Part shown: in pieces, positions 17,279-26,695 of the stretch | Layout: each line of letters starts with the position of its first letter | Position numbering within the stretch: position 1 is the stretch's first letter | DNA from: Acidobacteriota bacterium | GTDB taxonomy: Bacteria > Acidobacteriota > Terriglobia > Acidiferrales > UBA7541 | Length of the DNA stretch: 64,000 nucleotides | Reading direction: 5' to 3' | NCBI GenBank assembly: GCA_003167215.1 | Contig: PMTV01000015.1 | Coordinates: 331-64,330 of the forward strand | The notes under the pieces: model-generated | Told to the model about the DNA's origin: nothing | Databases searched by the model: none | The model's input: only the letters and a program-made list of their open reading frames with translations | Program-made: the position numbers and the translations under genes

Positions 17279-17554
17279 GGTCGTTCTCCTTGCGCCCCTG
17301 ACCATCGCCAGGGCGCGTAATGCGAAGCTGAAGAGACAGGATCTCGGCGCGGGCGGCCAGGTCCAGCCACACCCGGCTGAAGCGAGCGCTCCAGCAACTC
17401 ACGAGCATCTTGCGGCAAGTGCTCGCGGCAGTCAACCACCGCGTCCGGAAAGTGGCGGCCCGCCTCGGGGTCCGGTGGAACCCGGAAAAGTGGTAGGATG
17501 CGGCCAGAATTCCTTCGGCCGAAATGTGCGACGGGAGCCAATGTGCGCGGCACG

Positions 17555-19159
17555 ATGATGGATTTTCCGCTGACGATTCAGCCGATCCTGGAGCGCGCCG
17601 GAAAATTATTCCCCGCCGTGGAAATTGTATCGCGCCAGCCGGACCGTTCGCTTAAATCCACTACATATGGAGAGATCTACCTGCGTTCACGGCGACTGGC
17701 CCGTGCGCTTGAACTCGCGGGAATGGCGCGTGGCGACCGGGTCGCCACGCTAATGTGGAACCACTCGGCACATCTCGAGGCTTATCTCGGCGTGCCGGTG
17801 TCCGGCGGCGTTTTGCACAGCTTGAATCTGCGGCTTCATCCCGACGAGCTTGCTTACATCGCAAATCACGCGCGTGACCGGTATCTGATCGTTGACGACG
17901 TCTTGCTGCCCGTTTACGAATCCTTCCGCGCGAACGCGAATTTCGAACGCGTTTTCGTGGTGCCGTTCAGCGGCGGGAAGATTCCGCGTGCACACGAAAA
18001 CTACGAGGATTTTCTTTCCGCTGCGGACGATGAATTCGTTTATCCGCTGTTGGAAGAAAACGAAGCGGCGGCTATGTGTTTTACCTCTGGCACTACGGGA
18101 AAGGCCAAAGGCGTGGTCTATTCTCATCGAGCGCTGGTGCTGCACAGCTTGACTCAAAGTCTCACGGACTGCTTTGGCATCAGCCACAACGACGTTTTGC
18201 TGCCGGCATCGTCCATGTTTCACGCGAATGGCTGGGGCTTGCCTTTCACGGCAACCATGGTTGGCGCAAAGTTGGTTTTACCCGGGCCGCACGTGGACGC
18301 GGAAAGTTTGCTTGATCTGATAGAAGGGGAAAAGGTCACGCTGGCTTGCGCCGTGCCGACAGTTTGGTTTGGTGTGCTCGCCGCTCTTGAGAAGTATCCT
18401 GGACGGTGGAAAATAGCAAACCCTGTGCGAATTATCTGCGGCGGCTCCGCCGTTCCCGAATCGCTTTTGAGGGGCCTCGACCGCTTCGGTTTTCACATCA
18501 CCCATCTTTGGGGCATGACCGAAACTGCCCCGCTGGCCACCACCGGGCTTATCAAGTCCACACTGGCCCATTGCACGGAGGACGACAAATATAAAATCCG
18601 CGCGAAGCAGGGGGTTCCTGCGCCGTTCGTCGAACTGCGAGTGATGGGCGCGCAAGGCGAAGCGCCGTGGGACGGCGCCACGTCCGGGGAGCTGGAAGTT
18701 CGCGGCCCCTGGATCGCCGCAACTTATTTTGAAGCGCCGGAAACCGCCGATCGCTGGACTGCCGACGGATGGTTTCGCACCGGCGATGTAGCCACCATCG
18801 ATAATGAGGGTTACGTTAAAATTCTTGACCGCAGCAAAGACCTCATCAAATCCGGCGGCGAATGGATTAGCTCTGTTGATCTTGAAAACGCGCTGATGTG
18901 CCATCCCGGCGTGCGTGAAGCTGCTGTGATAGGAGTGGCGCACCCGAAATGGCAAGAGCGCCCTTTGGCTGTGATCGTCGCGAAAGAAGGGGTCTCCGTG
19001 CAGCCGGAAGAGTTGCGTGAATTTCTGGCCACAAAGTTCGCGAAGTGGCAATTGCCCGATGCATTTGTTTTCGCTACGGAAATTCCACGGACGTCCGTAG
19101 GCAAATTCCTCAAGACGAAATTGCGCGAACAGTACGCGAATTGGAACTGGGGTCGATAG
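17555..19159 (+). CDS. Fatty-acid CoA ligase (AMP-forming)
   Basis: This 534-residue ANL-superfamily enzyme activates a carboxylic acid, probably a medium- or long-chain fatty acid, to its acyl-AMP and then acyl-CoA. Motifs visible are the P-loop-like MCFTSGTTGKAKGVVYSHRA (about 173-192), the A5 motif HLWGMTETAPLAT, GWFRTGDVATID (A7), KILDRSKDLIKSGGEWIS (A8 hinge) and the catalytic lysine in PRTSVGKFLKTKLR near the C-terminus. The reading frame extends upstream to 17498, but homology begins at MMDFPLTIQPILERAG, so ATG 17555 is preferred; GTG 17543 is an alternative. It converges with the arginine operon. Exact chain length preference is unknown. Confidence 0.9.
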   Translation: MMDFPLTIQPILERAGKLFPAVEIVSRQPDRSLKSTTYGEIYLRSRRLARALELAGMARGDRVATLMWNHSAHLEAYLGVPVSGGVLHSLNLRLHPDELAYIANHARDRYLIVDDVLLPVYESFRANANFERVFVVPFSGGKIPRAHENYEDFLSAADDEFVYPLLEENEAAAMCFTSGTTGKAKGVVYSHRALVLHSLTQSLTDCFGISHNDVLLPASSMFHANGWGLPFTATMVGAKLVLPGPHVDAESLLDLIEGEKVTLACAVPTVWFGVLAALEKYPGRWKIANPVRIICGGSAVPESLLRGLDRFGFHITHLWGMTETAPLATTGLIKSTLAHCTEDDKYKIRAKQGVPAPFVELRVMGAQGEAPWDGATSGELEVRGPWIAATYFEAPETADRWTADGWFRTGDVATIDNEGYVKILDRSKDLIKSGGEWISSVDLENALMCHPGVREAAVIGVAHPKWQERPLAVIVAKEGVSVQPEELREFLATKFAKWQLPDAFVFATEIPRTSVGKFLKTKLREQYANWNWGR

Positions 19160-19189
19160 CGGGCAAAAAACAACACAGTACGCGAAGTC

Positions 19190-19219
19190 CCCTCCAAGAA
19201 TAGATCTCGGGAGGGTTTT
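19190..19219 (+). terminator. Terminator of the acyl-CoA ligase gene
   Basis: CCCTCC (19190-19195) pairs with GGAGGG (19210-19215) across a 14-base loop, followed by TTTT. It lies 30 bases after the ligase stop, and its 3' end touches the last codon of argJ on the other strand. Confidence 0.55.
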
Positions 19220-20429
19220 ACGTGCGGTAGCTGGCGTTGATGCGAACGTATTCCGCGGTGAAATCGCAGGTCCACACGCGGGCCGCGCGGTTGCCGGCGC
19301 GCAAATTCATGATAACCGGTACATATTTCGCGAGCATTTTGCGGTGGGCCACGCGCTCATCGAAGGCGTGTTCGAGGCCTCGGCGGCACACTCGAATGCC
19401 CGCGAGATGTATATCGACTCTGCCGGGCTCAAATGAAATACCCGAGCGGCCTGCTGCAGCAAGGATGCGGCCCCAATTGGGATCGGCGCCCGCGAAGGCA
19501 GTCTTTACTAGCGGTGAATTCGCGATTGTGCGAGCGATTTTATCTGCGGCGTAATCCGAGGCAGCTCCGCGCACTTCGACTTCGATCACGCGTTGAGCGC
19601 CTTCCCCGTCCGCAACGATAGAGAGCGCCAGGCATCTGCACACTTTTTCAAGCGCCGCGCAGAACTTGCGGTAATCGCCTGTTTCACTGGTAATTCTTCT
19701 CGCGCCGCTCGCACCATTCGCGAGCAGCGTCACGGTATCGTTCGTTGAAGTGTCTCCATCCACTGTGATCGCGTTGAAGGTGCGTGCCACGACAGTCCTG
19801 AGCGCTTTCGAAAGCAGTACCGGCGAAATGGCTGCGTCCGTTGCAAGAAACCCCAGCATGGTGGCCATCTTCGGCTCGATCATTCCCGAGCCTTTTGCGC
19901 AGCCTAGAATGCGAACCTGCTTTCCACGAATGCTACATTTTGCCGCAGCCCACTTCGGTCGCGTGTCCGTGGTCATGATCGCCCGTGTGAATCGCTCGAA
20001 AGCTAGCACGTGTGGGTTGAGGTTTCGCGCAAGCTGCGGAATCGCATTGAGAATTTTCTCCACGCGCAAAGGGACACCGATTACTCCCGTGGAGCATACG
20101 AGTATTTCCTCCGGTCGGCAGCCGAGGGTGCGCGAGACCTTCGCGGCTGTTTTGCGTGAAGCTGCGATTCCTTGCACGCCCGTGCAGCAGTTTGCGTTTC
20201 CGGAGTTGACAATCACGCCGCGGATTTTATGACCTGACTTCTTCAAGGATTCGCGAGAAAGACGGACTGGCGCGGCCTGCACGCGATTCGTGGTGAAGAC
20301 GGCCGCGGCAGCCGCAGCGGTATCGCTTGTAAGCAAGGCCAGATCGAGGCCGGCCTTCTTGAGGCCGCAAGCAGTAGCCGCAAAAGCAAAGCCGCGAGGA
20401 ATATCAGCACGAGAAGGATGTGACTTCAT
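19218..20429 (-). CDS. argJ: Glutamate N-acetyltransferase / amino-acid acetyltransferase ArgJ
   Basis: ArgJ moves the acetyl group from N-acetylornithine to glutamate, recycling acetyl in the arginine pathway; bifunctional forms can also use acetyl-CoA. The 403-residue product is a self-cleaving Ntn hydrolase. The cleavage region is GMIEPKMATMLGFL, where the Thr of AT-ML becomes the nucleophile. Other family stretches are VIVNSGNANCCTG, CSTGVIGVPL, TVDGDTSTNDT and GADPNWGRILAA. Start 20429 (MKSHPSRADIPRGF) overlaps the preceding gene's stop by 4 bases (ATGA); the open frame to 20540 is not used. It is the last gene of the arg operon. Confidence 0.95.
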   Translation of the reverse strand: MKSHPSRADIPRGFAFAATACGLKKAGLDLALLTSDTAAAAAAVFTTNRVQAAPVRLSRESLKKSGHKIRGVIVNSGNANCCTGVQGIAASRKTAAKVSRTLGCRPEEILVCSTGVIGVPLRVEKILNAIPQLARNLNPHVLAFERFTRAIMTTDTRPKWAAAKCSIRGKQVRILGCAKGSGMIEPKMATMLGFLATDAAISPVLLSKALRTVVARTFNAITVDGDTSTNDTVTLLANGASGARRITSETGDYRKFCAALEKVCRCLALSIVADGEGAQRVIEVEVRGAASDYAADKIARTIANSPLVKTAFAGADPNWGRILAAAGRSGISFEPGRVDIHLAGIRVCRRGLEHAFDERVAHRKMLAKYVPVIMNLRAGNRAARVWTCDFTAEYVRINASYRT

Positions 20430-20935
20430 GCGGACATGGGAGTTGCGGACTCGCCGAGGATCGGCAACATGATGCGCTCGGGCAACACGGTCGCAATCAC
20501 AGCGACCAGTTTGCACGACCGACGTTTTGAACACGTACAACAGTCGCGCTCGATTTTCTCACTGAGCGCTTTTCTCGACGAAGCGACGAATCCTTGTCGC
20601 TCGAAGAATTGCGGCGCGTGTGTGACGGCAAAGACGCGTGCGATTCCGATCTGGCGTGCTTCCTCTAAGGCAAACGCAATCAGGTTTGCGCCAATCCCAG
20701 ACCCGCGAGCTTCCGGTTCCACAGCCACAGACCGAATCTCCGCGAGCTCCGCACCATATTTTTCAAGCGACAGGCAGCCGACAACCCGGCGGGAGTCTGC
20801 CTGAACGAGAAAATGGCCGATGTTCCTGCGGATTTCTTCCTCAGTGCGAGCCAGCAGCAATCCCTGGTCGGAGTAGTGCGCTATCAGCCCGTGAATGGAA
20901 GCAGCATCGGACATTCTCGCGCGCCGCGCTCTCAT
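20426..20935 (-). CDS. GNAT acetyltransferase, probable short N-acetylglutamate synthase
   Basis: This 169-residue single-domain GNAT protein starts with RRARMSDAASIHGLIAHYSD and contains AEIRSVAVEPEARGSGIG (acetyl-CoA binding, about 67-85) and FFERQGF. These features match the GNAT half of ArgA and the stand-alone short N-acetylglutamate synthases. It sits between argH and argJ with 4-base ATGA overlaps on both sides, which supports acetylation of glutamate as the first step of arginine synthesis. The C-terminal part (after residue 130, CCTCSKRRSCKL) has a Cys/Arg cluster. Since ArgJ can recycle acetyl, this enzyme would top up the pool. Another acyl acceptor is possible. Confidence 0.82.
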   Translation of the reverse strand: MRARRARMSDAASIHGLIAHYSDQGLLLARTEEEIRRNIGHFLVQADSRRVVGCLSLEKYGAELAEIRSVAVEPEARGSGIGANLIAFALEEARQIGIARVFAVTHAPQFFERQGFVASSRKALSEKIERDCCTCSKRRSCKLVAVIATVLPERIMLPILGESATPMSA

Positions 20936-22344
20936 AACTCCGTCTCCAGCTTTGCGAGGCGGGCCTTGAATTCTTGCAGCGCGGCTCGAACCGCTCCGGG
21001 AGCTGTTCCGCCGGGCAACGAGCGGCGTGCGAGAGCCGACTCCAGAGTCAGCGCCGTGACCAAATTACCGTCGAAGACCGGCGAGAACTCTTTCAGCCGC
21101 GCGACCGGCATTTCGCGGATTGATTTTCCCTCTTTTTCCGCCGCTTGAAATACTTTGCCTGCTATTTCGTGCGCTTCGCGGAAGGGAACGCCGAAGGTCA
21201 CAAGATAGTCGGCGACTTCGGTTGCAACGAGCGCCGGATCCTGTGCCGCCGCGCGCAAACGATCTTCACGAAACTGCGTGGCTGCCAGTGTAGCCGCCGC
21301 AATTCGCACCACGGCGAGAGCTTGGTCGTGCGCTTGGAAGAGATTTTCTTTGTCTTCCTGCAAGTCGCGCTGATAGCTGGACGGCAAACCCTTCATGGTG
21401 GTTAAAAGGGCGAACAGGCCGCCATAAATCCGGCCGGTCTTGCCGCGAATTAGTTCCCAGGCATCGGGATTTTTCTTTTGCGGCATCAGGCTGCTGCCGG
21501 TGGAAAATTCATCCGGCAACTCGACAAATCCAAATTCGGGAGAAGCGAACAAAACAAAATCTTCCGCGAGCCGCGAAAGATGCATCGCGAGAGTGGCCAG
21601 AGCAAAGAGATATTCAAGCGCGAAATCGCGGTCGCTAACCGCGTCCAGGCTGTTGGCGGAAATACTTGAAAAACCAAGATCCTGAGCGAGCGCCTTCCGA
21701 TCGAGTGGAAACGCGCAACCAGCCAGAGCGCCCGAGCCGAGCGGGCAGACATCCGCGCGCGCGGCGGAAGCCGCGACTCGTTCCGCGTCGCGATGAAACG
21801 CCTCGCCGTGCGCGAGAAGCCAGTGCGAAAGTAGCAGGGGCTGTGCGTGCTGCATGTGCGTGTTACCCGGCATGGGCACTTTCAGATTGCGCTCAGCCTG
21901 CGCTGCTATTGCTGTTTCCAGTGATGCAATGGCGCACCGGATTTCGCGTGCCGCGTCTTTCACATACATCCGGAATTCGGTGGCAACCATGTCGTTGCGG
22001 CTGCGGCCGGTGTGCAGCTTGGCTCCCAGTGGGCCAAGTTTTTCAAGCAGCGCGGTTTCAACGAAGTGATGGACATCCTCAGCTTTTGAATCGTCTAGCC
22101 ACGCGGCATCGGATTTCGCACGCGTCTCGAGAGTATCGAGCGCGGAAATCAACTGCTCGCCCTCTTCCTTCGTGACAATTCCCGCGCGGGTGATGGCACG
22201 CGCCCACGCCCGATCGAGCGCGAATTCCTGCGGCAGCAGACGCCGATCAAATTTCCAGGAGCGCTCGAATTCGTAGAACGACGCATCGGGACCGCGTTCG
22301 AAGCGGCCTCCCCACATTTTCCGCTGGCTGGCGGCATCACTCAT
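20932..22344 (-). CDS. argH: Argininosuccinate lyase
   Basis: ArgH splits argininosuccinate into arginine and fumarate, the last step of arginine synthesis, as a cytoplasmic homotetramer. The 470-residue product carries the fumarase-superfamily signature [13 protein letters not shown] with the catalytic serine, [16 protein letters not shown] and [15 protein letters not shown]. The start at 22344 ([19 protein letters not shown]) overlaps the argG stop by 4 bases; the open frame continues to 22542 inside argG and is not used. The start of the following GNAT gene likewise overlaps its stop, so translation of the three is probably coupled. Confidence 0.97.
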   Translation of the reverse strand: MSDAASQRKMWGGRFERGPDASFYEFERSWKFDRRLLPQEFALDRAWARAITRAGIVTKEEGEQLISALDTLETRAKSDAAWLDDSKAEDVHHFVETALLEKLGPLGAKLHTGRSRNDMVATEFRMYVKDAAREIRCAIASLETAIAAQAERNLKVPMPGNTHMQHAQPLLLSHWLLAHGEAFHRDAERVAASAARADVCPLGSGALAGCAFPLDRKALAQDLGFSSISANSLDAVSDRDFALEYLFALATLAMHLSRLAEDFVLFASPEFGFVELPDEFSTGSSLMPQKKNPDAWELIRGKTGRIYGGLFALLTTMKGLPSSYQRDLQEDKENLFQAHDQALAVVRIAAATLAATQFREDRLRAAAQDPALVATEVADYLVTFGVPFREAHEIAGKVFQAAEKEGKSIREMPVARLKEFSPVFDGNLVTALTLESALARRSLPGGTAPGAVRAALQEFKARLAKLETEL

Positions 22345-23570
22345 CGAGCTTTGGCCTCGTGATGCGCGGCTTGCGCCTTGGGTTGAGTCTCTTCCTGCGG
22401 CACGGTGATGGGCAGCGCGAAAAGATTGATGAAGCCTTCCGCATCTTTCGGGTTGTAGCCGGTCATGGTGAAGCTGGCGAGATTCGTCCGATAAAGCGAG
22501 TACGGCGAGTGGCGGGATGTTACGGACACGTTGCCCCTGCAAAGAGCCAGCGATACCGAGCCGGTGACGCGCCGCTGCGAGCTAGTGAAAAATGCGTCGA
22601 GCGCTTCGCGCAACGGCGTGAACCACATGCCGTAGTAGACCATCTCCGCGTAGCGCAGAGAGAGAATCTGCTGATAGTGTGCGGTTTCACGGTCGAGAGC
22701 GAGTGATTCGAGTTCGCGGTGCGCCGCAACGAGCAGCGTTCCGCCCGGCGTTTCGTACGCGCCGCGCGATTTAATCCCAACCAGCCGGTTTTCGACGATG
22801 TCCATGCGCCCCACGCCATTTGCCGCCGCGATTTCGTTCAAGAGCGTGAGCAACGGGATGGAGTCGAGCTTCTTGCCATTCACCGAAACCGGAGTCCCAC
22901 CGTCAAATCCGATTTCAACCGTGGTGGGTTTCTCGGGCGCAACCGCGGGCGATATTACCCATTGCCACATGCTCTCATCCGGTGCATTCGCGGGATCTTC
23001 CAAAACTCCGCCTTCATGGCTCAAGTGCCAGATGTTGCGGTCCCGGCTATAGATATTTTTGGTCGTCTGCTCGACGGGGACGTTATGCGCTCGGGCGTAT
23101 GCAATGGCTTCTTCCCGCGAAACTATATTCCATTCTCGCCATGGCGCGATGATTTGCAGTTCGGGTGCGAGCGCTTTAGCGGCCAGTTCAAAGCGCACCT
23201 GATCGTTACCCTTGCCGGTGCAGCCATGCGCCACGGCATCGGCACCCAGTTTCTTGGCAATTTCCACCTGGCGCTTGGCAAGCAGTGGCCGCGCGAAAGA
23301 AGTGCCCAGGAGATATTTATGCTCGTAAACCGCGCCGGCGCGCAATGTCGGCCAAATGTAGCCGGTGATGAATTCCTCCCGCAGATCTTCGACATAAGCA
23401 GCGCTCGCGCCGGTGGAAAGCGCTTTCTTTCGTGCTGCTTCCAGATCATCTTGCTGGCCGAGATCGCCAATCATGGCAATCACTTCGCAGCCGTAATTTT
23501 CCTTGAGCCAGGGAATGATGATGGAGGTGTCCAAACCTCCGGAGTACGCAAGTACAACTTTCTTCGGCAA
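22341..23570 (-). CDS. argG: Argininosuccinate synthase
   Basis: ArgG joins citrulline and aspartate using ATP. The 409-residue product begins with the PP-loop [18 protein letters not shown] (residues 5-22). It has [32 protein letters not shown] and [19 protein letters not shown], all typical of the enzyme. The C-terminal 20 residues are a Gln/Ala/Lys/His-rich extension ([18 protein letters not shown]). It lies 19 bases after argF with the ribosome site AAGGAG, and overlaps argH by 4 bases. Length is normal for the family. Confidence 0.97.
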   Translation of the reverse strand: MPKKVVLAYSGGLDTSIIIPWLKENYGCEVIAMIGDLGQQDDLEAARKKALSTGASAAYVEDLREEFITGYIWPTLRAGAVYEHKYLLGTSFARPLLAKRQVEIAKKLGADAVAHGCTGKGNDQVRFELAAKALAPELQIIAPWREWNIVSREEAIAYARAHNVPVEQTTKNIYSRDRNIWHLSHEGGVLEDPANAPDESMWQWVISPAVAPEKPTTVEIGFDGGTPVSVNGKKLDSIPLLTLLNEIAAANGVGRMDIVENRLVGIKSRGAYETPGGTLLVAAHRELESLALDRETAHYQQILSLRYAEMVYYGMWFTPLREALDAFFTSSQRRVTGSVSLALCRGNVSVTSRHSPYSLYRTNLASFTMTGYNPKDAEGFINLFALPITVPQEETQPKAQAAHHEAKAR

Positions 23571-23589
23571 TTCGTTCTCCTTGTTTTAA

Positions 23590-24531
23590 TTAATTCAGCA
23601 GCGTGAGCAGAATCGCTTTCTGCATATGCAGGCGATTTTCCGCCTGATCGAACACGATCGAAGACGGTGAATCGATCACGTCTGCGCTGACTTCCGATCC
23701 GCGATGGGCTGGAAGGCAATGCATGAAAACGGCGTCAGGAGCAGCCTGCGCAAAGAGCGCCGCATTCACCTGGTAACCTGCGAATGCTGCTTCGCGTGCG
23801 GCCAATTCTTCTTCCTGACCCATGCTGGTCCACACGTCCGTATAAATCGCCTGCGCGCCCGCCACCGCTTCCTGAGGCGAATTACAAATTTCAACCTTGC
23901 CCCGTGTTTCGCGCGCAGTGCGCTTCGCTTCCGATACCACAGCAGGATCAGAATCGTAACCTGGGGGCGTGGCGATGCGAAGGTGCGCGCCGGCGCGTGC
24001 CCCAATGCTCAGGAGTGAATGGCAGACATTATTCCCGTCGCCAACGTAGGCGACCTTCAGCCCACGCAGGCCGCCAAACCGCTCCTCGAGAGTGAAGAAA
24101 TCGGATAGCGCCTGGCAGGGATGGTAGCGGTCAGAGAGCGCGTTAATCACCGGGACGCATGCGTTTTCAGCGAGAGCATCAATAGATTCCTGCGTGAAGG
24201 TACGCGCGACGATTCCTTGAACCCAGCGCTCGAGATTTTTCGCCACGTCGGGAATGGATTCGCGCTGGCCCAGTTTTGATTCCGTGTGGTCGAGAAAAAC
24301 CGAAGCGCCACCGAGACTGGAGATTCCGACTTCGAAGGTGACGCGCGTGCGCAGCGACGGCTTTTCGAAAATCAGCGCGAGGAATCGCCCGGCCAGCGCC
24401 CCGCGATAACGGTCGGGATGCGCTTTCACGTCCGCAGCGAGATGGAGAAGTTCGCGTACCTGCGCGGGATTCCATTCCATTCCGGTTAGAAGATCTTTCG
24501 TTAGTGTCAAAGGAGCCACGGCAGCGTTCAT
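23590..24531 (-). CDS. argF: Ornithine carbamoyltransferase
   Basis: This 313-residue transcarbamylase makes citrulline from ornithine and carbamoyl phosphate. The carbamoyl-phosphate site reads FEKPSLRTRVTFE (about 54-66), a common variant of the STRT motif with S-L-R-T. HPCQALSDFF and the late HCLPAHRGSEV (ornithine/catalytic Cys loop) are present. The HCLPAHRG form and the absence of a proline-rich succinyl-ornithine loop favour ornithine over acetylornithine, though this is inference. Its ATG overlaps the argD stop by 4 bases. Confidence 0.95.
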   Translation of the reverse strand: MNAAVAPLTLTKDLLTGMEWNPAQVRELLHLAADVKAHPDRYRGALAGRFLALIFEKPSLRTRVTFEVGISSLGGASVFLDHTESKLGQRESIPDVAKNLERWVQGIVARTFTQESIDALAENACVPVINALSDRYHPCQALSDFFTLEERFGGLRGLKVAYVGDGNNVCHSLLSIGARAGAHLRIATPPGYDSDPAVVSEAKRTARETRGKVEICNSPQEAVAGAQAIYTDVWTSMGQEEELAAREAAFAGYQVNAALFAQAAPDAVFMHCLPAHRGSEVSADVIDSPSSIVFDQAENRLHMQKAILLTLLN

Positions 24532-25865
24532 AGTTGCCTCGAAGCAGCCATGACCTTCGGCTGCGTTTGAATTGTTGCTTTTAACTTGATTGCTTTAGCG
24601 GATTCAGCGACGGCCATTTTTGAAGTTGCGACCAGCACAGCTTCACACTTGGCGAGAAATTCAGCGATGTCGCGCTTGCGGATGATGAACGGCGGAAGCA
24701 GACGCAAAATGTGGTCATGCGTGCAGTTGATAATTAAACCACGGCGCAGCGCTTCTTGGACGATGGGCGCTCCGTCGCATGTCAGATCGACGCCTAGCAT
24801 CAGACCTTGGCCGCGCACCTCGCGGATAAAATCAAACCGCGCGGCGAGTTTTTTCAGACCGGCGCTCAATTCAGCACCGCGCTCTCGCACCTGCGCAAGT
24901 AGGTTTTCCTCTTCGACGATGGCGAGAAATTCGAGTGCGGTGGCGCAGACGAGCGGCCCGCCGCCGAACGTGGTTCCGTGCGCACCGGGTGTGAACGCGG
25001 AAGCAAATTTCTCGCTTGCGATAATCGCGCCAAGCGGAAGACCTGCCGCAAGCGGTTTCGCGACGACAGTAATGTCCGGCAGAGAATCAAATTGCTGATA
25101 CGCGAAATAGCGGCCCGTGCGGCCCAGACCGCACTGTATCTCGTCGGCAACCAGTGCAGCGTCACGTTGAGTAGCAAGCTCGCGCGCACGATTCCAGAAG
25201 CGCTGATCCACGGCGAAAATGCCGCCCTCGCCTTGGATTGTTTCCAACACCAATGCGCAAACGGAGTCGTCAAATTTGGCTTCGAGGTCCGCCACATCGT
25301 TGAAGCGTACGAATTCGACGCCGGGAACCAGCGGCTCGAACGGGTCGCGATACTTCGCCGTGTGGGTAATGGACACGGCGCCAAATGTCCTGCCGTGAAA
25401 CGAATTGTCCAGCGCAAGGATTCGAGTTTTCTTCCCGGCGGATTCGGAGTCACCGCCCTTCTGTTTCGCATGCGCGTAGGCGCGCGCGAGCTTCAGCGCT
25501 CCATCGATGGCTTCCGTGCCGCTGTTGGTGAAAAAAACACGATCGAGGCCGGACCATTCCGCGAGTTTTCGCGCGAGAGGTCCTTGATATGCATTGTGGA
25601 AAAGATTTGAGAGATGAATGGCACGGCCCGCTTCCCGCCGGATCACGCGCACCAGTCGCGGATGCGCATGTCCCAGCGCATTGACCGCGATGCCGCCAAG
25701 AAAATCGAGATACTCGCGCCCATCCGCATCGTACATTCGGCATCCGCGCCCGCGCGTGAATACAATCGGCGGACGCTTGTACGTATTCATCAAATGCCGC
25801 GCTTCGTTCACCCGAATCCGGGCGGCAGAGACAGCTTTCCTTCCCGCGATTTTTCTTTTTGTCAT
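24528..25865 (-). CDS. argD: Acetylornithine aminotransferase
   Basis: ArgD is a class-III PLP aminotransferase that converts N-acetylglutamate semialdehyde to N-acetylornithine. The 445-residue product shows GIAVNALGHAHPRLVRVI, FFTNSGTEAIDGALKLAR, FHGRTFGAVSITH, ETIQGEGGIF and ADEIQCGLGRTG. The PLP lysine is in VVAKPLAAGLPLGAI, a slightly unusual form of the common AKGLGGG. It has a 25-residue basic N-terminal and a ~35-residue C-terminal extension compared with E. coli ArgD (406). It begins 2 bases after the argB stop. It could also serve as succinyldiaminopimelate aminotransferase, as ArgD does elsewhere. Confidence 0.95.
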   Translation of the reverse strand: MTKRKIAGRKAVSAARIRVNEARHLMNTYKRPPIVFTRGRGCRMYDADGREYLDFLGGIAVNALGHAHPRLVRVIRREAGRAIHLSNLFHNAYQGPLARKLAEWSGLDRVFFTNSGTEAIDGALKLARAYAHAKQKGGDSESAGKKTRILALDNSFHGRTFGAVSITHTAKYRDPFEPLVPGVEFVRFNDVADLEAKFDDSVCALVLETIQGEGGIFAVDQRFWNRARELATQRDAALVADEIQCGLGRTGRYFAYQQFDSLPDITVVAKPLAAGLPLGAIIASEKFASAFTPGAHGTTFGGGPLVCATALEFLAIVEEENLLAQVRERGAELSAGLKKLAARFDFIREVRGQGLMLGVDLTCDGAPIVQEALRRGLIINCTHDHILRLLPPFIIRKRDIAEFLAKCEAVLVATSKMAVAESAKAIKLKATIQTQPKVMAASRQL

Positions 25866-25867
25866 TT

Positions 25868-26695
25868 CTAGCGCGCTGCTCCCTGAGCTATGCGGGTAGT
25901 GGCATGAACGGTAGGAAGCACGCGTGTTCCGAAGCGGCGCGAGCCGTTTGCCGCGGTAAACAAAGAACGAGGGAGCGTTCCACCCACGATGTGAACTTCG
26001 CTGACGCCTCCGGCCAGCGCGCGCTTCGCAGCTTCAAGTTTCAAAACCATGCCGCCAGATACTTTATTCCGTCGGATAAGATCTTCGATTTCCGCGCCGC
26101 GCACCGCGCGCAACACTTTTTGGCCGTCGAGCACGCCCGCTACATCGGTGAGAAAAATCAAACGATCGGCTTGGACGAATTCCGCAGCCGCAGCCGCCAT
26201 GTGATCGGCGTTAATGTTGTAAAGCTCGCCGTCAGAGCCCAGCCCCAGGCAAGAAGCGACCGGAACGATCCCCGAGTTCCAAAGCGAGCGCAGAAATTCA
26301 ACGTTCACTTCTGTAAGGTAGCCGACGTATCCAAGGCTGCCTTCGCTTTCACCAACTTGCATCGGCTCGGCCAGAAAACATGCCGCGTCGGAGGCGCTGA
26401 TGCCCACAGCCGGTTGGCCTGCCAGCGAAATCGCGCCCGCGAGACGTTTGTTCAGCAAGCCGGCAAAAACCATCACGGCCGCATCCCGCGTTTCGCGATC
26501 GGTGACGCGTAGCCCGTTTACAAAGCGGCTGGAGATTCCCATGCGCTCGAGCGTGCTGGTGAAGATTTTCCCGCCGCCGTGAATTACAAGCAGCTCGTGC
26601 CCGCCGCGCGCGAGCTCGCTCACCTGCCGCGCGATCGTCTGCACCGTTTCCTTGCGCTCCAGGAGCGCGCCCGCAACTTTTATTACCAGTCTCAT
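25868..26695 (-). CDS. argB: Acetylglutamate kinase
   Basis: ArgB phosphorylates N-acetylglutamate and is often the arginine feedback point. The 275-residue product begins MRLVIKVAGALLE and has the nucleotide and substrate stretches VIHGGGKIFT, NKRLAGAISLAGQPAVGIS, YNINADHMAAAAAEFVQADR and GGMVLKLEAAKRAL, all amino-acid-kinase family features. It lacks the long N-terminal helix found in arginine-inhibited hexameric forms, so feedback inhibition is uncertain. Its ATG overlaps the argC stop (ATGA). The open frame continues to 26785 but runs inside argC. Confidence 0.95.
   Translation of the reverse strand: MRLVIKVAGALLERKETVQTIARQVSELARGGHELLVIHGGGKIFTSTLERMGISSRFVNGLRVTDRETRDAAVMVFAGLLNKRLAGAISLAGQPAVGISASDAACFLAEPMQVGESEGSLGYVGYLTEVNVEFLRSLWNSGIVPVASCLGLGSDGELYNINADHMAAAAAEFVQADRLIFLTDVAGVLDGQKVLRAVRGAEIEDLIRRNKVSGGMVLKLEAAKRALAGGVSEVHIVGGTLPRSLFTAANGSRRFGTRVLPTVHATTRIAQGAAR

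Noticed and set aside
20946-21148. Plus-strand frames within argH and other arg genes
   Set aside because: Shadows of the minus-strand operon without own signals.
24978-25610. 210-residue plus-strand frame inside argD
   Set aside because: Antisense shadow of a confirmed enzyme gene.
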